DNA of 64,000 nucleotides from Kineosporia sp. NBRC 101731 (GCF_030269305.1 NZ_BSTC01000009.1:62001-126000); one strand, 5' to 3'; counted from the stretch's first letter, positions 35,938 to 45,042 are shown. Program-made: numbers and translations. The notes: a model not told the origin generated them from the letters alone.

Positions 35938-37052
35938 TGGTGGACGTCGATGTCGTCGTTGCGGGGCTCGGTATCCACGGTTCCGCGACGGTGTACGAAC
36001 TGAGCCGCCAGGGGGTCGACGTGCTCGGCCTGGAACAGTTCGCCGAGGGGCACACCCGCGGGTCGTCCCACGGGCGCACCCGGATGATCCGCCGGGCCTA
36101 CCCCAACCCGGTCTGGAACCCCCTGGTCGATCGGGCCTTCGAGGGCTGGGCCCGCTGGGAGGCCGCGAGCGGCACCACCCTGGTGCACCGTACCGGCGGC
36201 CTGTACGCCTTCGACGGCGCGACGGGCGCGACGAGCATGCAGGGCCCCGACACCGTGGTGATCACGGAGCCCGCCGAGATGGCCGCCCGGATGCCGGGAT
36301 TCCGTGCCCCGGACGGGTACGGGGCGGTGTTCGACCCGGCCGCCGGAGTGCTCGAGGCCTCCGCGGCTCTCGGTGTGGCCCGGGACGGGGCCCGGGAGCA
36401 CGGCGCCACCCTGTCGTTCGGGGAGAGCGTGCTGGCCTGGCGCCAGGAGGGTGACATCTGCGTCGTGACCACCGGTGAGCGTGAGATCCGCTGCAACCGC
36501 CTGGTACTGACGGGCGGTTCGTGGTCGGGGCGGCTCGTGCCCGAGCTGGCCCACCTGTTCGAGGTCTGGCGCATCGTCACGGTCACCCTGGCCGCCGGTC
36601 AGGAGGCCGGAATGCCGCCGCAGCTCGGCTGTTTCTCCGTCGACCGGCCGCAGGGCCTGGTCTTCGGCATCCCCGACGCGGCCGGCAACGGGTTCAAAGC
36701 CGGTATCGATCTGGGCCCGGTCTGGGACCCGGACGAGCCCACGGCCCCGGCGAGCCCGGCCGAGATCGCCGAACTCGTCGGCCTGATGACGAGTTACGTG
36801 CCCGGTATCGCGCCCGAGGTGATCGAGGCCGCGAGCTGCCTCTACACCATGACGGCCGACAAGCGGTTCGTGATCGGCGCGCTTCCCTGGGCCCCGGCCG
36901 TGACCGTGGCAGCCGCCTGCTCGGGGCACGGCTTCAAGTTCGGGCCCGCCATCGGTGCGGCCCTTGCCGACCTGGCGCTCGGAAGAGCCCGTCCAGATCT
37001 GGAATTCATCGGCGTCCAGCGCCGTCTGCCTTCGAGTCAGGAGCTCACGTGA
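35937..37052 (+). CDS. FAD-dependent amine oxidase of the sarcosine / N-methyltryptophan oxidase family
   Basis: 371 residues from ATG 35937. The FAD motif is VVVAGLGIHGSATVYELSRQG. GSSHGRTRMIRRAYP is typical of the monomeric sarcosine oxidase family, and Cys near residue 300 in ASCLYTMTADKRFVIG matches the covalent-flavin Cys. CSGHGFKFGPAIG closes the flavin site. Members oxidise a secondary amine (N-methyl amino acid or imino acid) to an imine with H2O2. It sits between the PLP enzyme and the copper amine oxidase and overlaps both. Confidence 0.87.
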   Translation: MVDVDVVVAGLGIHGSATVYELSRQGVDVLGLEQFAEGHTRGSSHGRTRMIRRAYPNPVWNPLVDRAFEGWARWEAASGTTLVHRTGGLYAFDGATGATSMQGPDTVVITEPAEMAARMPGFRAPDGYGAVFDPAAGVLEASAALGVARDGAREHGATLSFGESVLAWRQEGDICVVTTGEREIRCNRLVLTGGSWSGRLVPELAHLFEVWRIVTVTLAAGQEAGMPPQLGCFSVDRPQGLVFGIPDAAGNGFKAGIDLGPVWDPDEPTAPASPAEIAELVGLMTSYVPGIAPEVIEAASCLYTMTADKRFVIGALPWAPAVTVAAACSGHGFKFGPAIGAALADLALGRARPDLEFIGVQRRLPSSQELT

Positions 37053-38962
37053 CCCGCCACTGGAACGACCCCCTCACCGAGGACGAGATCGCCGCGGTGA
37101 TCGCCCTGGTCCGCGCCGACGAGCGGATCGGGGAGAAGCCCCGGTTCTGGGGCATTGCGGTGGACGAGGCCCTCGCCCGCGCGCTGGCCCCCGGTCAGGG
37201 TCGCCCCGTTCGCACCGTGGTGATGAACCCGGACGCGCACGCGGCCTGGGAGGTGGCGGCCTGGACGGCGGGTTCGGACCGGGAAGCCTCGATCTCGGCC
37301 TGGCGGGATGTCGATGCCAAGCGCCCCGGTGTCTCCAGCGAGGAGGCCCGGATGGTCGCGCAGGCCTGCCGGGAGGACCAGGGGATGAAGGACGCGCTGG
37401 CCAAGCGCGGCATCCACGATGTCTCGCTGGTCTGGGTGGACCCCGAGTCGATCACCGGCTTCGAGCCCGAAGGCCTGGAAGACCGCCGCCTTTCGTGGGG
37501 CACCGTGTGGCACCGCGAGACCGCGGACGACAACGGCTACGCCCGCCCGGTGGCCGGCCTGGTGCCGATCGTCGACCTGGAGACGCTGAAGGTCATCTCG
37601 ATCGAAGACCACGGTGTGCTGCCGATGGCCTCCGAGACCGGCAACTACCGCTCGGGCACCTGGGGTCCGGACCGCGAGGTCTCGGCCCTGGAGATCACCC
37701 AGCCCGACGGGCCCGGCTTCGCCCAGGACGGGCAGCTCGTCACCTGGCAGAACTGGTCGTTCCGCGTCGGTTTCACGCACCGCGAGGGCATGGTGCTGCA
37801 CGACGTCACCTACAACGACCACGGCAAGGTCCGCCCGGTGATGAAGCGCGCCGCGGTGAACGAGATGTACGTGCCCTACCTCGATCCCGACCCGACGGCC
37901 TACCGCAAGAACTTCTTCGACTGGGGCGAGTACGGCGCCGGCCCGCTCACCGCCTCGCTCGAGCTGGGTTGCGACTGCCTGGGCGAGATCCGCTACTACG
38001 ACGCGGCGGTGGTGAACGGGCACGGTGAGGCCCGCACCATCAAGAACGCCATCTGCATGCACGAGGAGGACCACTCGATCCTCTGGAAGCACGTGAACAC
38101 CCGCACCGGTGAGGCCGACGTGCGTCGTGCCCGGCGCATGGTGGTCTCGTTCTTCGCCACGGTCGCGAACTACGACTACGGCTTCTACTGGTCGTTCTAC
38201 CAAGACGGCATGATCGAGCTGGAGATCAAGCTCACCGGCGTCATGTCGGTCTCGGGCATCGCCGACGGTGAGAAGCCGGCCTACGGGCGTCTGGTCAGCC
38301 CGAACGTGCAGGCTCCCAATCACCAGCACTACTTCGGCATGCGCCTGGACATGGGCGTCGACGGTCCGGTCAACCGGCTGTACGAGGTGCACTCGGAGAT
38401 CGAGGAGGACGAGGCGCTCAACCCGTACGGCAACGCCTGCAAGACCGTCCGCACCCCGCTGCTGACGGAGAAGGCCGCCGCGCGCCGCGCCAACCCGGCC
38501 GCCGCCACCCACTGGCTGGTCGAGAGCGACGACACCGTCAACCGTTTCGGTGACAAGACGGCCTACCGGGTGTCGATCCAGAACACCGCGCGCCTGTATG
38601 CCAAGCCGGGCAGCATCGTCGAGCGCAAGGCGCCGTTCGTGGCCCAGCACCTGTGGGCCACGGTCTTCGACGGCAACGAGCGGTTCATCGCGGGGGAGTA
38701 CCCGAACCAGGCCGACCTGGGGGCCGACGGGGTGCAGACCTTCCAGCAGGCCGACCGTTCCCTCGACGGTGCGGAACTCGTGCTCTGGCCGGTCATCGGC
38801 GTGCACCACACGCCCCGCCCGGAGGAATGGCCGATCATGCCGGTGCACCGCATCGGCATGCGCCTGGAGCCGGACGGTTTCTTCGACCGCAACCCCTCGC
38901 TCGACCTGCCGGCTCCGATGAGCCACAGCAGTTCGTCCGAGGGCGATGCCTGCTGCCACTGA
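37049..38962 (+). CDS. copper-containing primary amine oxidase
   Basis: 637 residues from GTG 37049 (GTGA overlap with the FAD oxidase). The topaquinone precursor is Tyr near 374 in the motif NYDY (VANYDYGFYWSFY). The catalytic base lies in YYDAAVVNGHGE, and two copper His are in PNHQHYFGMRLDM with the third in the C-terminal WPIMPVHR region. It converts a primary amine to an aldehyde, H2O2 and ammonia. It is cytoplasmic by sequence, as no signal peptide is seen. A 41-base near-perfect palindrome follows. Confidence 0.93.
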   Translation: MTRHWNDPLTEDEIAAVIALVRADERIGEKPRFWGIAVDEALARALAPGQGRPVRTVVMNPDAHAAWEVAAWTAGSDREASISAWRDVDAKRPGVSSEEARMVAQACREDQGMKDALAKRGIHDVSLVWVDPESITGFEPEGLEDRRLSWGTVWHRETADDNGYARPVAGLVPIVDLETLKVISIEDHGVLPMASETGNYRSGTWGPDREVSALEITQPDGPGFAQDGQLVTWQNWSFRVGFTHREGMVLHDVTYNDHGKVRPVMKRAAVNEMYVPYLDPDPTAYRKNFFDWGEYGAGPLTASLELGCDCLGEIRYYDAAVVNGHGEARTIKNAICMHEEDHSILWKHVNTRTGEADVRRARRMVVSFFATVANYDYGFYWSFYQDGMIELEIKLTGVMSVSGIADGEKPAYGRLVSPNVQAPNHQHYFGMRLDMGVDGPVNRLYEVHSEIEEDEALNPYGNACKTVRTPLLTEKAAARRANPAAATHWLVESDDTVNRFGDKTAYRVSIQNTARLYAKPGSIVERKAPFVAQHLWATVFDGNERFIAGEYPNQADLGADGVQTFQQADRSLDGAELVLWPVIGVHHTPRPEEWPIMPVHRIGMRLEPDGFFDRNPSLDLPAPMSHSSSSEGDACCH

Positions 38963-38976
38963 CTTTCTGACGAATG

Positions 38977-39017
38977 GGGGACGCGGGCCCGCTCGACTCG
39001 AGCGGGCCGGCGTCCCC
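38977..39017 (+). terminator. palindromic terminator after the copper amine oxidase gene
   Basis: Two 20-base arms (GGGGACGCGGGCCCGCTCGA and its near complement, 19 of 20) around one base, followed by TATTGTTT. It starts 14 bases after the stop. Confidence 0.8.
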
Positions 39018-39051
39018 TATTGTTTCGGTCTGCGATTGTGAAGGATTCGAC

Positions 39052-39978
39052 GTGAACGAGACGTTCTCCCCGTATCTCGTGCGGGGCATGCGCATGGCGG
39101 CGGACGAGGTCATGCTCGTCGAGCTCGAACCCCTGGAGGCTGCTGCGGTCTGGGAGCCCGGCGCGCACCTCGACGTGATGGTCGGCGACGGCACCACCCG
39201 CCAGTTCTCCATCTGTGGCGGGGATTCCGGCTCGCTGACGGTGGCCGTGCGCCGGGAGATGCCGGGGAAGGGCGGCTCGGCCTGGATCCACGACACGCTG
39301 CGCCCGGGCTGGACCGTGCAGGTTCGCGGTCCGCGCAACCACTTCGCCCTGGAACCGGCCCAGCGCCACGTGTTCGTGGCCGGCGGCATCGGCATCACCC
39401 CGCTGCTGCCGATGCTGGAGAAGGCGACCGACTGGGAGCTGCTGTACTTTGGGCGCACGCTGTCGGCCATGCCCTTCCGCGACCGTCTCGCCGGGTACGG
39501 CGACCAGGTGCGCCTCCTGCCCGCTGACGCCCCCGATCGTCCTGCGCTCACGGATCTTCTGGGCTCACTCGAGGCCGGGACGCTCGTCTACACCTGCGGT
39601 CCCGCGCGCCTGATGGACGGTGTCCGCGAGGTTCTCGAGGCGCAGGGGCGTGGCGATGATCTGCGTGTCGAGTACTTCAGCGCCCCGGCCGCCGTCGAGG
39701 AGACCGAAAGCGGTGCGTTCACCGTGCGACTGGCCGCCTCCGGGAAGGAGCTCACCGTCGACGCGGACCGGTCCCTGCTCGACGTGCTCACCGACGAGGC
39801 GGGCGCCGACATCCTGCGCGACTGCGAGGAAGGCATCTGCGGAACCTGCGAGACCCGCGTGGTGTCGGGAGACATCGAGCACCGCGACTACGTCCTGACC
39901 AAGACCGAGAAAGAGGCGGGCGACTGCATGATGGTCTGCGTGTCGAGAGCGTCCGGCCTGCTGGTACTCGACCTCTGA
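39052..39978 (+). CDS. Rieske oxygenase reductase component (PDR/FNR type with 2Fe-2S)
   Basis: 308 residues from GTG 39052 (AAGGA upstream). The FMN/FAD-binding barrel is at the N-terminus (GAHLDVMVGDGTTRQFSICG), the NAD domain follows (HVFVAGGIGITPLLPML), and a plant-type ferredoxin domain ends the protein. Its cluster ligands are C-x4-C-x2-C in RDCEEGICGTCETRV and a fourth Cys in MMVCVSRAS. It passes electrons from NAD(P)H to a Rieske oxygenase, most likely the one at 42088-43434. Confidence 0.9.
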   Translation: MNETFSPYLVRGMRMAADEVMLVELEPLEAAAVWEPGAHLDVMVGDGTTRQFSICGGDSGSLTVAVRREMPGKGGSAWIHDTLRPGWTVQVRGPRNHFALEPAQRHVFVAGGIGITPLLPMLEKATDWELLYFGRTLSAMPFRDRLAGYGDQVRLLPADAPDRPALTDLLGSLEAGTLVYTCGPARLMDGVREVLEAQGRGDDLRVEYFSAPAAVEETESGAFTVRLAASGKELTVDADRSLLDVLTDEAGADILRDCEEGICGTCETRVVSGDIEHRDYVLTKTEKEAGDCMMVCVSRASGLLVLDL

Positions 39979-39998
39979 CGGGCCCCCAAAAAACCTCC

Positions 39999-40081
39999 CG
40001 TGATCATGCAAAGTGTCCCCAGCGTTCTAGAACTCCTGGCTCGAGAGTTCTAGAACGCTGGGGGCACTTTGCATGATCACG
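39999..40081. terminator. 83-base palindrome between convergent genes
   Basis: Arms 39999-40035 and 40045-40081 pair at 36 of 37 positions: CGTGATCATGCAAAGTGTCC outside, CAGCGTTCTAGAACTC inside. It serves as a terminator for both the reductase and the hydrolase; the TGA stop of the hydrolase is part of its outer arm. Confidence 0.85.
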
Positions 40082-40754
40082 AACAAAGGGTGGTGACCAA
40101 TTCGGCGACCTCGGCCGGGCGTCCGAGGAACGGCGAATGATCGCCGTCGATCTCGTACACCGCACCGGCCCGGGCCGCCATCGCGCGCTGACGGGCCGGA
40201 GGGATCGCCTCGTCGTCGCGCGTCACCACGTAGACGGCCGGAATCTCGCGCCAGGCGGCGTGTTCCACCTCTTCCAGGAAGGCCCGCAGGGAATGGGGGC
40301 GCAGCGTCGCCGCCATTTCCCGGGCGGGGCCGGCCGGAGAGGTGGAGTAGAAAGTATGCAGGGGGTCGACGGCCTCGATGTACAGCTCGTCGCCGGAGAC
40401 CACCCAGGCGTCGTCCTCCTCGTCCCCGGCCTCCACGGTGTTCAGCGACTCACCCGTGTCCGGCATGAAAGCGGCCAGATAGATGATGAGTTCGACACCG
40501 TCCGAGGCCCGTACCGCCGCCGTCGTGGGCACGCCGCCGTAGGAATGGCAGAGCACCACGCGCGGACGGTGGGTGGCCAGCGCCTCGCGGATCGTCCGCA
40601 CGTCGTCGGCCACCCCGGCCGGGGGAGTTCCCGGCCCGGCGGCACTGGGCAGGTCCACGGTGTGCGCCTTCAGCCCCAGCGAGGCCAGCGCCTGCACGAG
40701 CGGGCTCCAGCTGGCCCCGTCGTGACAGGCGCCGTGCACCAGAAGAAGACTCAC
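40077..40754 (-). CDS. alpha/beta hydrolase (salicylate esterase/EstC-like)
   Basis: 225 residues. The oxyanion region is LLVHGACHDGASWSPL, the nucleophile elbow is VVLCHSYGGVPT (Ser), and the catalytic His lies in YEIDGDHSPFLGRPAEVAEL. This subgroup resembles small esterases of the MES/EstC type. It overlaps the cupin gene by four bases. Its stop codon is provided by the palindrome at 39999-40081. It may open an ester or lactone arising in the pathway (inference). Confidence 0.85.
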   Translation of the reverse strand: MSLLLVHGACHDGASWSPLVQALASLGLKAHTVDLPSAAGPGTPPAGVADDVRTIREALATHRPRVVLCHSYGGVPTTAAVRASDGVELIIYLAAFMPDTGESLNTVEAGDEEDDAWVVSGDELYIEAVDPLHTFYSTSPAGPAREMAATLRPHSLRAFLEEVEHAAWREIPAVYVVTRDDEAIPPARQRAMAARAGAVYEIDGDHSPFLGRPAEVAELVTTLCS

Positions 40755-41107
40755 GGCTTGTAGACCACGAAAACCTTGCGTACGGGCTCGTGCACGGTCC
40801 AGGTGCCGACCCAGCCGATCGGGAAGTAGGCCGTGGTGCCCGCGGTGATCTCGGCCGGCTCGCCGCCGTCCTCGTGCACGGTCATGTGCCCGGCGATCAC
40901 GTGGATGATCTCGCCACGGGTGAGGAACTCCCAGCGGGATGTGCCCGGGTCGCTCTCCCAGATCCCGGAGACCACCTTGCGGTCGTCGGTGGCGAAGTCG
41001 ACCCGGCTGCGGACCAGGATCTCACCGCTCAGCGGCTCGGCACTGGGCGGCCCGAGCGGCTTCTCGGCCAGATCGGTGACGTCGAGGGGAACGTTGGTAC
41101 TGGTCAT
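40751..41107 (-). CDS. cupin domain protein (DUF861 type)
   Basis: 118 residues, a single small cupin barrel: GIWESDPGTSRWEFLTRGE, then HVIAGHMTVHEDGGEPAEITAGTTAYFPIGWVGTW. The WEF...EIIHV pattern is that of (S)-ureidoglycine aminohydrolase-like cupins. It could be a small enzyme acting on a ureido or amino compound, or a ligand-binding accessory protein. It is the first gene of a two-gene operon with the hydrolase, behind a TGGATCCA site. Confidence 0.78.
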   Translation of the reverse strand: MTSTNVPLDVTDLAEKPLGPPSAEPLSGEILVRSRVDFATDDRKVVSGIWESDPGTSRWEFLTRGEIIHVIAGHMTVHEDGGEPAEITAGTTAYFPIGWVGTWTVHEPVRKVFVVYKP

Positions 41108-41155
41108 CAGCTGCTCCGGGGGACGCGGGAACGATGCATCCCGAAGCTAACAGAT

Positions 41156-41163
41156 TGGATCCA
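41156..41163. promoter_or_regulatory. TGGATCCA operator before the cupin-hydrolase operon
   Basis: ATTGGATCCATT, with its core at 41156-41163, about 50 bases before the cupin start and just after the stop of gntR. Same palindrome as at the other island promoters. Confidence 0.6.
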
Positions 41164-41175
41164 TTGCGGTAAGGG

Positions 41176-41895
41176 TCAGCCGCGGAAGATCGTGGACGAC
41201 CGCCGCTCGTACCAGTGGGCCAGGTGCTCGCCGGCTTTCAGCACGTGATCGCGCATCTCCCGCCCGGCGGTCTCCACATCGCCCGCGACCAGGGCGGCGA
41301 TGATGCGCTCGTGCTCGCGGTGGTTCTCCTCGCGCTGCCGGGCGTCGTTCACGATCAGCGCCGACGAGACGTTGCGCGGGAAGGTCTCGTTGATGTCGTT
41401 CACCGCCTTGGCCAGGCGGGCGTTCGCGGCGATGGTCAGGATCAGCGTGTGGAACACGTCGTTCGCCGGGCGATCGGTCGAGGCCGGGTTCTCGCCGCGG
41501 GACAGGGCCGAGGAGTGTTCGTACATCGACTGATTCGCCCGACGCAGCTCGTCCAGCTCGGCCTCGGTGATGCGGCTGACTGCGCGGGTGGCAGCCAGGG
41601 ACTCCAGCTCGGCGCGCACCTCGTAGGCCTCGCGCACCTCCCACGGGGCCGGAACCCGGACCACGGCGCCGCGATTGGGCAGTACCTCGATCAGGCCGCC
41701 ACTCTGCAACTGGCGCAGGGCCTCGCGGATCGGGGTGCGGCTCACGCCGAAGTCGCTGGCCAGCTCGGCCTGTCGTAGCTGGGCGCCGATCGGGATCTCG
41801 CCCGACATGATGCGTTCGCGGATCCGGGCGGCGACATCGTCCACCAGGGCGTTGCCGGATTTTTCCGTGCCGGTCAGATCGGCGGCGTCCACCAT
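41176..41895 (-). CDS. GntR-family (FCD) transcriptional regulator
   Basis: 239 residues. An N-terminal winged helix (LVDDVAARIRERIMSGEIPIG, then ELASDFGVSRTPIREALRQLQ, the GntR signature) and an all-helical FCD ligand domain (about 90-230) with the metal/ligand residues of NDVFHTLI and EHERIIAALVAGD. It is divergent from the Rieske oxygenase and lies in the middle of the set of TGGATCCA sites, so it is the best candidate to bind them and to repress the island until a pathway metabolite is present. Confidence 0.9.
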   Translation of the reverse strand: MVDAADLTGTEKSGNALVDDVAARIRERIMSGEIPIGAQLRQAELASDFGVSRTPIREALRQLQSGGLIEVLPNRGAVVRVPAPWEVREAYEVRAELESLAATRAVSRITEAELDELRRANQSMYEHSSALSRGENPASTDRPANDVFHTLILTIAANARLAKAVNDINETFPRNVSSALIVNDARQREENHREHERIIAALVAGDVETAGREMRDHVLKAGEHLAHWYERRSSTIFRG

Positions 41896-42029
41896 GATCG
41901 CGGTTCTCCCCTCACGCGCGGTCCGGCGCGACGTTGCGCGCCTCCTGCGGCGCCTGTGAAGTCAAAACGCTAGCAGAACACCCACAGATGGACCCCGTTC
42001 CAACAGTTCTGGCTATGAATCCAGTCAGA

Positions 42030-42059
42030 TGGGATCCATCAATGCTAAGTTGGGATCCA
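42030..42059. promoter_or_regulatory. paired GGATCC operators before the Rieske oxygenase gene
   Basis: TGGGATCCAT near 42030-42039 and TTGGGATCCATT near 42050-42061, with GGATCC centres 21 bases apart. A weaker half-site ATGAATCCAG lies at about 42015. The spacing repeats that at the aldehyde dehydrogenase and PLP-enzyme promoters. Confidence 0.6.
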
Positions 42060-42087
42060 TTCTGAGCCGCTATCCGGAGGAGCGTCA

Positions 42088-43434
42088 GTGCTCAAGCGCG
42101 AGGACAACGAGAAGCTGACCCAGACCGGGCCGGGTACCCCGCTCGGTGGGCTGATGCGGGCGTACTGGCAGCCGGCGGCCCTGGTCTCGGAGATGTCGCA
42201 GGACAAACCGGTCAAGGCCGTGCGGATGTTCAGCGAGGACCTGGTGCTCTTCCGTAAGCCCGGCGGCACGTGGGGCCTGATCAGCCGGTTCTGCGCGCAC
42301 CGGGGTGTCGACCTGTCCTACGGGCGGCTGGAGGACGGTGGCCTGCGCTGCCTCTACCACGGCTGGCTCTACGACTCCCAGGGCCAGTGCGTCGATCAGC
42401 CGGCCGAACCCGAGCACAGCCGGTTCGCCGACAAGATCCGCATCGCCAGCTACCCGTGCGTGGAGAAGAACGGCATCATCTTCGCCTACCTCGGCGCCGG
42501 GGACCCGCCCCCGTTCCCCGACTACGACTGCTTCAAGGCGCCGGACGAGTACACCTTCGCCTTCAAGGGCCTGTGGGAGTGCAACTGGCTGCAGGGCGTC
42601 GAGGGTGGCATCGATCCCAGCCACGTCTCCTTCCTGCACCGTTTCATCGAGGAAGACCCCCGCGAGACCTACGGTCAGCAGTTCAGCGAGGAGGTCGAGG
42701 GCACCGGCCAGAAGCTGTCCAAGCTCGTCGGTGACAACTTCCGTCCCGACATCGAGGTGGAGAGTGCCGAGCACGGCCTGCGGGTGTTCGCGGTGCGCCA
42801 GCTGACCGAGGAACTGAAGCATGTGCGCGTCACCAATTTGATGTTCCCCAACGCGTTCGTGGTGCCCTTCGGCAAGACCAAGGTGTTCGCCCAGTGGCAC
42901 GTGCCGATCGATGACGAGAACCACTACTGGTTCATGATCTGGTACGACTACGCCGAGGTCACCGACAAGGACACCCTGCTCCAGCAACGCCTGAAGGAGG
43001 TCTCGCTGCCCGACTACCGGCCACTGCGAAACCGTTCCAACAACTGGGGTTTTGACCCGGTCGAGCAGAAGAACGTGACCTACACCGGGATGGGCCTGGA
43101 CATCAACGTCCACGACCAGTGGGCGGTGGAGAGCATGGGCCCGATCCAGGACCGCACCCTCGAACGGCTGGGCGTCTCCGACCGTGCCGTCACCGCGAAC
43201 CGCCGCCTGCTGCTCAAGGCGATCGAGGCGTTCGCCGCCGGTGGCAAGCTGCCCGCGCACCCGCTGGACGAGACCGAGGCCGCCACCTTCACCGGCCCTC
43301 TGGCCGTCGACACCCTCGCCACCAACGAGAACTGGCAGTCCGACTGGCTGTTCGCCGAGGACGAGCGCCGTCAGGCGTCCCCGTGGGCCGCCACCACAGC
43401 GCCGGCTGTTTCGCAGGAGAACGCAGATGCTTGA
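42088..43434 (+). CDS. Rieske non-heme iron oxygenase, alpha subunit
   Basis: 448 residues from GTG 42088 behind GGAGGAG. The Rieske motif is CAHRG...CLYHGW (ligands Cys-His and Cys-His) near residues 67-91. The mononuclear iron site is in GVEGGIDPSHVSFLHRF. The overall layout (GLMRAYWQPAALVSE at the start, phenoxybenzoate/vanillate-demethylase type) suggests a homotrimeric oxygenase, perhaps an N- or O-demethylase. It needs the reductase at 39052-39978. It overlaps the ligase gene by eight bases. Confidence 0.92.
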   Translation: MLKREDNEKLTQTGPGTPLGGLMRAYWQPAALVSEMSQDKPVKAVRMFSEDLVLFRKPGGTWGLISRFCAHRGVDLSYGRLEDGGLRCLYHGWLYDSQGQCVDQPAEPEHSRFADKIRIASYPCVEKNGIIFAYLGAGDPPPFPDYDCFKAPDEYTFAFKGLWECNWLQGVEGGIDPSHVSFLHRFIEEDPRETYGQQFSEEVEGTGQKLSKLVGDNFRPDIEVESAEHGLRVFAVRQLTEELKHVRVTNLMFPNAFVVPFGKTKVFAQWHVPIDDENHYWFMIWYDYAEVTDKDTLLQQRLKEVSLPDYRPLRNRSNNWGFDPVEQKNVTYTGMGLDINVHDQWAVESMGPIQDRTLERLGVSDRAVTANRRLLLKAIEAFAAGGKLPAHPLDETEAATFTGPLAVDTLATNENWQSDWLFAEDERRQASPWAATTAPAVSQENADA

Positions 43435-45022
43435 GGTCCCCCAGCCCCAGGGGGGCCGGGAGGTGCCCCCAGCAGTGCTGTCGTCCTTTGATCCATCGCT
43501 ACGCAACCAGGACCAGCGCGACGTGGCCGAGGCCGGTGGAGGCCGGAACGCCCGGCCGATGCTGGCGAAGGACCGCGGCGGGTTCATCGACCGTCACGAC
43601 CTGTGGACCGACGCGCAGTATGCGGCCTCGGCCCAGATGCGCCGGGTGATGGACGAGATCGGCCTGGAGATGGTCCGGTTCGCGTTCGTCGACCAGCACG
43701 GCCTGCTGCGCGGCAAGACGATCACCCGCTCGAACGTGGCCTCGGCCATGCGCTCGGGCGTCACCGCGCCCAGTTCCCTGTTGCTGAAAGACACCTCGGG
43801 CAAGTCGGTGTTCCCGGTCTTCACCGAGGGGGCCGGGCTGGGACTGGAGCGTTTCTCGGGTGCCGGTGACATCGTCCTGGTGCCCGATCCGACCACGTTC
43901 CGCGTGTTGCCCTGGGCGAAGCGGACCGGCTGGATCCTCTGCGACCTGCGCTTCCCGGACGGCTCGGAGGTCGCGTTCAGCACCCGTGACCTGCTGCGCC
44001 GCTCCCTGAAGAAGCTGGAGCACGCGGGTTACCGGATGACGGTGGGCGCCGAGCTGGAGTTCCACGTCTTCCGGGCCGACGAGGCCCCGTTCGCTGCCGA
44101 GAACATCGGCCGGCCGGGCGCTCCGGGGCGTCCGCGCACGATGCACCCGACCACCCCGGGCGCCCAGCTGCTGCACGAGGAGGCCCTGGACGGCCTGGAC
44201 GACCTGGTGCAGGCGCTCTACCGCGGGCTGACCGCGCTCGACCTGCCGCTGCGCTCCCTGGAGCTGGAGTTCGGGCCGAGCCAGCTGGAACTGACGATGG
44301 ACGCCGCCGACGCCGCGCTCACCGCCGACGCGGTGGTGCTGTGCCGCAGCGCCGTTCGGCAGATCTCGCGCCGGCTCGGCTACGAGGCCACCTTCATGTC
44401 CCGGCCGCAGGGGGCGGAAACCGCCTCCACCGGCTGGCATCTGCACCAGTCGCTGACCTCGGCAGTCTCCGGCGAACCGGTGTTCGTCCCGCCGAACGGC
44501 ACCGGGACGCTGTCGCCGGTGGCGACGCACTATCTGGAGGGCATCCTCACCCACGCCCGGGCGGCGGCCGCGTTCAGCACCCCGACGGTCAACGGGTACA
44601 AGCGCTACCAGGCCTATTCGCTGGCGCCGGACCGGGTGGCCTGGGGCATCGACAACAAGGGCGCCATGGTGCGTGCGGTCGGTGGGCCGGGCGATCCGGC
44701 GACCCGGCTGGAGAACCGCTCCGGCGAGCCCTCCGCCAACCCGTACCTGTACATCGCCTCGCAGCTGGTGAGCGGGATGGACGGGCTGGAGCGGAATCTG
44801 GAACTGCGCGCCCCGACCGGCAATCCGTACGAGAACGAGGCCCCCCGCCTACCCCGTTCCCTCGGCGAGGCGGTGGACGCGCTGGAACAGGACCAGGTCT
44901 TCGCCGACGCCTTCGGGGCCGACGTGATCAGCTGGTACAGCGCGATCAAGCGCAGCGAGTTCGATCGCTACCTGATGCACGTCTCCGACTGGGAGCAGCG
45001 CGAATACCTCGGGATGTTCTGA
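43427..45022 (+). CDS. glutamine-synthetase-like gamma-glutamyl ligase
   Basis: 531 residues from ATG 43427 (GCAGGAGA six bases upstream). The GS N-terminal fold is VRFAFVDQHGLLRGKTI, and metal and nucleotide residues lie in GAELEFHVF, ELEFGPSQLELTM, GWHLHQSLT and LENRSGEPSANPYLYIAS. Such class I-like paralogues often ligate glutamate to an amine (gamma-glutamylation of polyamines, ethanolamine or aniline) rather than to ammonia. Tight coupling to a Rieske oxygenase supports a role in activating an amine substrate or trapping the released amine. Confidence 0.88.
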   Translation: MLEVPQPQGGREVPPAVLSSFDPSLRNQDQRDVAEAGGGRNARPMLAKDRGGFIDRHDLWTDAQYAASAQMRRVMDEIGLEMVRFAFVDQHGLLRGKTITRSNVASAMRSGVTAPSSLLLKDTSGKSVFPVFTEGAGLGLERFSGAGDIVLVPDPTTFRVLPWAKRTGWILCDLRFPDGSEVAFSTRDLLRRSLKKLEHAGYRMTVGAELEFHVFRADEAPFAAENIGRPGAPGRPRTMHPTTPGAQLLHEEALDGLDDLVQALYRGLTALDLPLRSLELEFGPSQLELTMDAADAALTADAVVLCRSAVRQISRRLGYEATFMSRPQGAETASTGWHLHQSLTSAVSGEPVFVPPNGTGTLSPVATHYLEGILTHARAAAAFSTPTVNGYKRYQAYSLAPDRVAWGIDNKGAMVRAVGGPGDPATRLENRSGEPSANPYLYIASQLVSGMDGLERNLELRAPTGNPYENEAPRLPRSLGEAVDALEQDQVFADAFGADVISWYSAIKRSEFDRYLMHVSDWEQREYLGMF

Positions 45023-45042
45023 CCCACCGGCCCTCAACCTTT

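Noticed and set aside
36521-38962. 813-codon start for the copper amine oxidase
   Set aside because: The first 176 codons are an out-of-frame reading of the FAD oxidase; GTG 37049 overlaps the FAD oxidase stop and begins the family-like sequence.
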